Source: Carettochelys insculpta (Eukaryota; Chordata; Testudines; Carettochelyidae). Taken from it: a stretch of 64,000 nt of DNA. This document shows, one piece after another, positions 56,651 through 64,000 of this stretch; positions within the stretch are counted from its first letter, which is position 1, and every line of letters starts with the position of its first letter. Under the pieces are notes generated by a model. It ran no database searches, was not told the origin of the DNA, and saw only the letters and a list, made by a program, of their open reading frames with translations. The DNA lies in contig NC_134138.1 in assembly GCF_033958435.1 (NCBI RefSeq), positions 2,554,001 to 2,618,000 of the forward strand, read 5' to 3'. Position numbers and translations under genes: made by a program.

Positions 56651-58179
56651 TCATGCATTTTCAGGGTTTATTGTATAGTAATTCTTACCCTGGCCACAGA
56701 GTCATGCGCCAGAACCCCTTTTCAGGTGAAAGCGTGCTCCCTCTGGAGAGGCAGAATTGGCTTCTGGTCAGCAGCTGTTTTGCAAAAAAAAAAGCTACTG
56801 AAATGGTTTCACATTATTGCTTCAGCCCCAGCAAACAAAGCTCAGTCATTGATTTAGTCAGAGCCACATCAAGATGCAAACCCAGCAGACAAGAGTTAAG
56901 ATCCTGCGATTGTTGGTACTGACAGGTTTCTTTGCTGGCAGGAAGTAGGAAGGGCCGTACCTGATGACCAGTACTCCTCTCACTCTTCTAGCCATGGCCT
57001 GAGTTCGCACAGTACCCTGCATTCTTTCTCCCCAGTTTTGCTTTAGTAAGTGCTACTATGTTTGTGAAAACCCCAGAGCAGGAAGGTGAGGCAGAGAAGT
57101 TGTCACTTCCTCCTGATTCATTGGTTCTGCTTTTTGTCCAGTGGGAGCTGAAGTGTATCCAAAAGTTTAATTTTAAACAGATTGTTGAAAGCATGGGCTA
57201 GCCATGGTGTCTGCACCTGTTTTTATCGCCTTCCCCCGCATCCTTCAGGGAGCGCGTTGGCTTTTGCTTTGCCATGGAACACTGAGAGCGCTTCCTGCTG
57301 ACCAGCCTCTGTGTACAAGGGTCTGCCGCTTTTACAAGGCCCCAGTTGCTAACAGAATTTAAAAGTTAAAATTTCTCTTGATAAAAATAAATCTGCCCAG
57401 ACACCAGAAGTTGGCCTTTGCTGTACGATTCCTGTTCACCAGAATTCGTTTACCATATGCAAAACCCCTAGTAAATCATACCAAATAATTTTGACCCATG
57501 TAACTTTCTTTATCGTTTCAGGGTTCCAAAAGCAACATGATATATATTATCATTTGACATGGACCTGCGGGGATAGAATTTGCATTAGAACATTTGTTGA
57601 AAAGATTGAATCCATAAGTGTTAGGTGAGAGAAAAGCTGAGCTAGGACATAATGAAGCCAGCTAGGTGATAGCCAAGCTTTTAGTCAGTCTGCTAAGAGA
57701 ACAGAGTTAATGGAAGCCTTCCACTTTCTGGCACTAAGCACCTTCAAATCTTCTGGGGGTTTGAGTAGCTGAACAACTTTCCTAGTTCTAACCTAAAAAT
57801 GCGGGTAAAAGGTACATCTTTGCAGCTTGCTTTCTCCCTGTTATTCCTGAACAGTTGTAAAAGTGACAGTTTTGCTCTGAATTTCAGCTTCACAGGAGTG
57901 GAAAAAATGAAACTCAGTCTATATAGAAAAGGCATAAAATCTGCAAGAGGATCTGGTGTGAACCTGCTGGCTAGGTATTTTCTGAGTTTTATGCTGTGCT
58001 TTATAGGCTTGTAATCTTGTGCCCATTCCTGAGGCTTGAGCAGGAGATCTGTGCTAGAGCAATGGCAAGGTGGCTCACGGACTTTTCTCTCCAGTGAGAT
58101 TGGGTGTGGTATCTGAAACTGAGGCATAGAAGGCAAAACTGGGCTTTTGCGGTGGGGATGAACCCATCTTTGATCATCT

Positions 58180-58280
58180 GGGTATAACGCTGACAGACCT
58201 GGGTTGCCGGCACTAGGGATCAAACCTGCGATCATAGGGGCTAAAGTGCTGTGCTCTACTGCATGAGCTAAAGGCCAGCT
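58180..58280 (-). repeat. tRNA-derived SINE or tRNA pseudogene
   Basis: The - strand has a pol III A box TAGCTCATGCAGTAGAGC (complement of 58253-58270) and a B box GGTTTGATCCC (complement of 58216-58226), 26 nt apart. A D-arm can be drawn (GCTC/GAGC), but the anticodon arm does not pair, so it is not a working tRNA. The sequence downstream of the B box (58000-58180) may be the SINE body. Confidence 0.6.
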
Positions 58281-59234
58281 GGCTCTCAGCTGTGGATGTA
58301 GATCAGAGACTTCACTCGCTCTAGCAAGAGGTCTCCGTGCCTCTGGGCACTACACTCTTACTGCTATTTTGAACCATTTCCACGTACTGTTGTTGAAACC
58401 CGTCTAGAACTTACTGTGTGTTTTCTGAGCTGCAGATCTGGTGGAGCAGGACTTTCTACTTTCACACACATCCCGCACAAGCACCCAACTAACCTTTTCT
58501 TGCAGAGCACTGGAGTTGCTCCTTTGCAGAAGGCATATGGGGCCTGTGCCCCAGGCGGTCTGTCAGCTGGTGGGGAATGAGGAAGGCTGAGGGTAACGGT
58601 GGTGAGATGATGCCAGTATTCCCTTAAGGCATACGCCCATTTGCTGCATTTCCCTTCCTGTGTATGTGAGAAAGGGAGTCTCCAAGGAAGAGAGCACTAG
58701 GAGTGCCTAGTGGCTACCTGGAGGGATCCCTGGAGTAAGGTAGTTTTTTATGGGGAATTCACCCCAGGAGGAGAGGAGGGAGGAGTGTTGTGGGTAGAGG
58801 GGCCATGGAAAAAAAGAGAAGATAGTTATGGTGCAAAGTAGTAGAGCATCCCACCTGGTGTCCTGAGCCAAGGCAGGGGGTTGTGCGCTAACTAATTGGT
58901 GGTGTAAGACTCCTGGGTCATTGCACAGCATTTATATCACGCTATCCGAGTGCCTGTTGTCAGTGGAGGCTACTTTTGGCTGGTTAGAAATGCCAGGAGT
59001 GGATCCCTGGGCCATGGCCATCTTGCATCAGACATCCAGCCTTCTGTAGGGAAAGGAGGGTCATTTTCAAGAAGTAGCTGCGTCTCTTACCCTCTGCTCC
59101 CTGTTTTGTACCACAAGGATGGAGAGGCCAGTATTTAACAAGGAATGCCACTCCTTAGAGCAAATCTCTTCCACTGCTGGCAGTGTTTTAAAGAACCCTT
59201 TTTGACGGTACAGGAATATGCCATCCCAATGGAC

Positions 59235-59600
59235 AGTAAGAAAAGCACATCTGGCAGGCGGCCAGCTGGGCTTACCACTGAAACCTTTGGTGAGCTTAAA
59301 CACAAAGAGAAGCTCACAAGAGTTGGACACTTGAGCAGATTACTAGGAACGATATAAATATATTGCTCCCACCAACAGGGGTGTGATCAGGAAGGCCCAA
59401 GCACAACCGGAGTTATAGCTAGCAAGGGGTGTGAAGGGTAACCAGAAGGGTTTCCACAGGCATGTTAGCAGCAAGGGTGTGATACCCTTACTGACTGGGG
59501 AATGCAATCTAGTGACAGATGTGCAAAAAGCTGAAGTATGCAATTCTTCTTTTGCCTCTGTCTTCACGGACGAGGTCAGTTCCCAGGTGGCAGCACAGTG
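59235..59600 (+). mobile_element. CR1-like ORF2 fragment, central part
   Basis: The translation in shifting frames has SKKSTSGRRPAGLT, GELKHKEKLTR, then KGNQKGFHRHVSSK and EKAEV-like DVQKAEVCNSSFASVFTDEV, matching the region between endonuclease and RT of CR1-type ORF2. Confidence 0.7.
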
Positions 59601-60362
59601 CGAGGAGGGGGTGAGCAGCCCTCCCGTGGGGCAAGGGAAGGCCTTTGAGCTGAATCCAGGCTACAGCCTGCCCCTGTGGGAGGGAGCAGCGCTCCCTGTG
59701 GCTCTCTCTGCTGTGTGGTGAGGGCTCCGAACGCTGCCCCTGCTCCTGCCCCAGCTCCAACGGGAGCGGAGAGATTTTTCTGGGGCGTGGGTGCGTCGCA
59801 TAGGGCTCCCCCTGCAGTGCAGAGAACCACAGGGAACAGCTCCCTGCTTTGAGCAGTTGGGCTGCTGGCAGGCAGGGAAGCTTCCCTGGAGTGCTGCTGG
59901 CTGGGACCCACCTGTGTAAGTGCCTGTCAGCAGAGCCTGCCTGTGGCACACCCTCAGACACCCCTGCAGCCATCCTACATGCCTTCCCCTGGCCAGAATT
60001 CTCTTCTGCCCCCATACCACCTCCCAGACCCTGTGCTCCAATCCTCTATAGCCACCCAAACACCCATCACCCTCATCCCCCTGCCCCGGTCACAACTCCC
60101 TCTGACCCTACACCCCTTCCCCAGGCCAGAACCCCCTCCTGCCCCCACACCCTTCCCAAACCCTAAACCCAAATACCCTGTTCCAGGTCACAACGCCCTC
60201 TTGGCCCAAACTCCTCCCAGACCCAACACCCTCTCCTGCACCCCACTTCCCTACCCCAGGCTCCCTTCTGCATCTGGCCTCTCCATAGAAAAGTGTGGCC
60301 CTTGACCACTTTCCAAAATCTTGGCGTGGCCCCTCATCAAAAAGTTATTGCCCATCCTGGAT
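59600..60362. mobile_element. C-rich, probably hAT-derived insertion
   Basis: The right end (CTTGGCGTGGCCCC, TCATCAAAAAGTTATTGCCCA up to 60358) looks like a hAT terminus. The interior is C-rich with CCAGACCC, CCCCAGGC units that create spurious open frames. It separates two pieces of the CR1-like LINE in the same orientation. Confidence 0.45.
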
Positions 60363-60364
60363 TA

Positions 60365-60660
60365 AGGCCAATTTAGAGAAGTTGGACGTGTGTAGGGATG
60401 GCCCTCGTGCATTCGCGGGTGCTGAGGGCGTTGGCTGATGTGATTGACAGAGCCATTGGCCATTATCTTTGAGAACTCATGGTGATTGGTGAAGGTGCTG
60501 GGTGTTTGGAAAAAGGCAAACGCAGGGCCCGTCTTTAGAAAAAGGGAGGAGGAGAATCCAGGGAATTGCAGACCAGTCAGCCTCACCTCAGTCCCTGAAA
60601 AACCATGGAGCGCATCCTCCAGGAATGTCTTTTGAAACTCTTGGCAGACGACTCCTACCC
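60365..60660 (+). mobile_element. CR1-like ORF2 fragment, RT start
   Basis: It contains ALADVIDRAIGHYL, then frameshifted IFKKG-like and NPGNCRPVSLTSVPEK sequence, the beginning of the RT domain, downstream of the fragment at 59235-59600. The middle is lost. Confidence 0.65.
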
Positions 60661-63600
60661 CGAACCCTCCCTTCCAGACCCCGCACCCAAAACCTCTTGT
60701 ACCCTTCCACCCAGCCCCCTCTGCATCTGCTCCTGAAACCCACCCCCAGCCCAATTGTGCACCTCACTCCTGCGCAGCCTGCTCCTGGAGGCCCTCTCCT
60801 TCACTGAACTCCTCATTTTGGACCCATCCCAGAGCCTAGAGGGGCTCACAGAAAGTATTAGCCCTGGCTCCCCTTGGCTCTGCGGCTGGGGTGCAAGGGG
60901 AATGTGGGGAGTGTCATCCATCAGCGAGAAGCGAAAACCCCCTCATTTGTTTGGCCCTCGACTGATTTGTGTGTGGGTCAGAAAAGGTCCCCTCGCTGGT
61001 GGAGTACAAGCCAAGCACTGGTAAGCTGACCATGCTGTGGGGGAGCAATGACAAAGAGTGGTCCTCACCTCATTACCAGGGACGAGTAATGAGGAAACTG
61101 ACCAAGGAGGTTCTGGGTTTCCAGGATACACTTTTGATGACTGTTATTTACTCTTGGTAATTAAACGGATGTAAGTAGCTTCAGGAAGCAACCTGGATTC
61201 CTCCTTGCCTGCGGCCCCCTGGAAAGCTGGGACAGCAGCTCCGGAAAGCCTGATGCAAATCATGAACCCTGCATAAGTTAAATCAGACACACGGGTGCTG
61301 CTTCTGCTGTCTGCAGGCAGCTCGGGAGCCAGGGAGGCATTGCTGTCTACAAGTCAATTAATCCTATTCCTGCTTTGGTTGTCTACAGCCAGGGTGGCCA
61401 AAGTGCAGCCTTCCGCTCACAATCCGGGGTGAAGCCCACAGGGACTGAAGTGACCTGCGTTATCGATCATGAGCCAGCAGCCTGCCTGCTTGGATCAGGC
61501 AGAGAATTAGATGCAGGAGCCTTGACTCTCTGCAGGACCTCCTCTTCGTACTGCGGCAGAGTAACTTTAACCCGCCAGTCAAAGGGTGCTCTTGCCTGTT
61601 GCAAATATCTTGCAGTTGGTCAAAATCTATTCTAGTGCTCTTCCTGTGAGCCTGTATAGTGCAGCTCTGACCAGAGGGACTCTGGGCTGCTGCTGCCTGT
61701 GTGGAGGGGGCTGTCTACCGTTTTACCTTCAGTTTCCGAATTTTATTTAACAGATGTGGCCATCCAACAAAGGAGTTAACTCAGCAAGGTCTGGAAATGA
61801 GACATCACTGTCAAGGCCCTGGTTTCTGGTAGAGGCGCGGTAAATCTTGAAGCACAGGGATTTTTTGTTTTTATTGTGTAGCAGAAGGTCCCCGTGCTGA
61901 AAAGGACTGCGAGAGATAGTCTGAGTGTACTTGTGTGGATGAATTGGTCTTTCGTGCCTGCCAGCTGCATTCCATTAGCAGGGATTCCATCCTCCACTGC
62001 TTCATGTGCTGTGGTAATCTGCAAAACAGAATTATGGCAGTCTGCAGCCTCGCCAGAGCCCCTTTTCCCAAATTGTGTGTGAAGCAAGGCCCCTCTGTTG
62101 TCGCAAGCTGGCCCGCAGTGTTGGCTGCTGTGGCGAGGTGGAGAAAGTGGTGTTATATTGCCCGGTCTGTTCCCTCATGACCATTTCTAGGCTTTGTTGG
62201 GAAATAAATGCGATCCTGCCTAATGCAAGTGCACTATCAGCTTCATTAGTTGCAACACCCATCATTTCAGCCAGGGGCTGGTGGAAGTTATCTGTGAACG
62301 TGAGAAGGGGGCTTGTTTTCCTCTCCCAGTGGCTGTGTTGCCCACTGTGGTTCTTGTGTCATCTTAGCTGCAGGCCTGGTGTTTGTATGTGCTGTCTTTA
62401 CTACTGTTGTCGTCTTGGCTGAACTCTGGAGATTCTAGCATGATGGTGAAACTGGGGGCCGTGCTTTCCTGACCTGTAAATTAGACAGCTGTAATGTGGT
62501 GTTTTATGGCCTGTCTGTGCAAGTGCTGCATAGGATCCAGCTGTTCCAGCAGTGGGGCCAAAACATGAATTCTCTCGCCATGGCCTCTGCCTGTTTGTCC
62601 AGTCCAGAGGGAGCTGGACTGGCTCAGAATCAAACATCAGCCTGATTGTCAAGTGGCTTTGATAAAGTATAACTGTGTGTGTAATCTGCTTGTTTTATCT
62701 GTGCTGCTACTTTTTATGAGCCTAGTTGCTGCTTGAGGTAATGTGCAGTCATTTTATTGGCCATTCCGAACTACAGGTTAAAGACCTGTGGAGTCCTTGG
62801 TTTGAGAGTGTGGTGATCTGAATCTGAAAGTAGTTATCAGCCGTGATCTGATACCAATGTTAAAATAACTAAACCCAACTGGCATCTTTTGACGCTGGCT
62901 TTCGTAGCATGAACAGTTTTCTGTTCTTCTGTCCAACTTCCCTTTACACAGGAGCTCTTTGACACCAAGCTGCCCTCCTGAAGTTCATCCTGTTTGTCGT
63001 TCTCTTCACAGATGCACTTTTCAGACTGTTCTGAAGCAGGGGCTGAGTGGAGTGTTTATCAGTGACTCAGCTTTGTTCTCTGAATTGTGGTCTGAGCTCA
63101 TACCTTGGGCTTTCCTTCAGGCCTCCTACCATGGCTGGAAGTACCAGAGTACTTCGTGTTGCTTTGCAGGATCTTGTTGCTCAGGTCAAGAAGAGCAGTG
63201 ACTAGGTTGCCAGGTATCCCATCCGGCCCTGATTTAGTTACCTTTTCCCTAAATTCCTTTCACCTTCTAAGAAACCAATTCCAATTTCATTTGACTGAAT
63301 GGCGGCCGTTGTCAGGCTGTTGCTTTTATATAAACTAGCTTTCATAAATGAGCCACTCTCTTCTTCAGTCAGCCTAGCAGGAAGGAAGGGCTCAAAGACC
63401 CTGTAGTCAGACCAGGGTAATCTCTGGGTGTCAGTCCTGGTACAGAACAGCACCATCCATTACTGACTCAGTTGACATCATGGAAATGGCTTCAGCCACT
63501 GATGTGCGCGCTCTGCTGCTGGTCAAGGTGTGGCAATCTTGAGTGTATCCTGTTCAAATTAACCTTGCCCCTGAACAGTCAGTCGTTTGTTTGGTTGAAT

Positions 63601-64000
63601 CCTCAGTGTGCATGTGCAAGCAGACAGTCAGAGCACAAGTTACTTGGGAGATAAGTACGTGAAATGTACAAGTCTGTGTAATGCAGGAAGTCAAACTAGA
63701 TTGGAGTTCCTTCTGGTTTTATAATCTGTGCACCAACGATTGAGGCCAGCAGGTGCTAGGAAGGCCATGGTCTGAGTGCCTGCATAACCAGGGCGTCAGA
63801 CTGGCACCAGAGCATGGGCTCAAACAGTTTTCTGCTGGAACCAGAAACTTAATGTTGCCCATTATACCTGAGCTGCACAAAAAGGTTTCCAGATAAAGCA
63901 GAGGTTCAGCCTTTTGAAGTCCAGTATTTGAAACTACTGTGATCTCATTTGCCTCATAAAACAAGACAACACAGTCGCAAGTAAGCACCTGGTAGCGATA

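Larger units (their letters stand above)
44942..64000 (+). other. HSF1: HSF1 intron 4 (5' part)
   Basis: Intronic DNA following the GTATGT donor of exon 4, at least 19.1 kb long and unfinished at the window end. Stretches with nothing I can assign are 45505-47560, 49505-49775, 50285-50715, 52055-54350, 54875-56185, 56655-58175, 58290-59200 and 60670-64000. No further HSF1 exon was recognised. A G-rich run with four GGG tracts lies near 45125-45147. Confidence 0.75.

Noticed and set aside
1..64000. CRISPR arrays, bacterial operons, phage genes or rRNA genes
   Set aside because: None seen. Repeats are dispersed eukaryotic elements, and the spliced HSF1 exons show that this is a vertebrate nuclear genome.

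Overview
This window is a piece of vertebrate nuclear DNA, most likely from a turtle. Its only host gene is HSF1 (heat shock factor 1), read on the + strand. Three consecutive coding exons can be placed with matching splice phases: exon 2 (29390-29498), exon 3 (42813-42949) and exon 4 (44817-44941). They encode most of the winged-helix DNA-binding domain and the start of the HR-A coiled coil. Exon 1 and exons 5 onward were not found, so the window begins in intron 1 (at least 29.4 kb) and ends in intron 4 (at least 19.1 kb). Intron 2 is 13.3 kb and intron 3 is 1.9 kb. The turtle assignment is inferred from the repeats: many CR1 LINEs with the sauropsid 3' end, DIRS, Harbinger, hAT and palindromic MITEs, and many copies of a short reptile 'SINE-like' unit.

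Everything else is intron filled with nested mobile elements. From left to right: a Harbinger transposase relic split by a solo LTR (1-2.2 kb); hAT and CR1 (2.4-4.3 kb); a 52-bp-arm hairpin (4.4 kb); hAT and CR1 (5.8-6.8 kb); a hAT split by a 1.26-kb solo LTR (7.7-9.9 kb); palindromic MITEs and a second copy of the same solo LTR (13.5-18.9 kb); a Gypsy-like element reduced to its LTR-like repeats and Gag zinc knuckles (19.3-22.7 kb); an RTE-like LINE (24.3-25.8 kb); a Penelope-like element (27.0-28.8 kb); a cluster of short Penelope-end units and a CR1 (30.5-32.9 kb); a DIRS-like element split by a solo LTR (38.8-41.3 kb); a CR1 with a 398-codon open frame inserted in a Penelope end (47.6-49.5 kb); a hAT (49.8-50.3 kb); an inside-out LINE (50.7-52.0 kb); then mostly single-copy intron with older fragments.

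The most interesting system is the Penelope-like family. A perfect 14-bp target-site duplication encloses the whole insertion at 26970-28774. This shows that the short unit usually seen alone as a SINE-like repeat is here the terminal part of a Penelope element. That unit carries a hammerhead-ribozyme-like core (CTGANGA, a short hairpin, then GAAA or a decayed form). It recurs about ten times, alone or as inverted head-to-head pairs, several with their own 9-13-bp target duplications. At 47.7/49.1 kb a CR1 has landed inside this core. Solo LTRs of two families, hATs and Penelope units with exact target duplications give a datable nesting order.

All family names come from motif recognition by eye, with no database search. 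Element borders without a stated target duplication are approximate.
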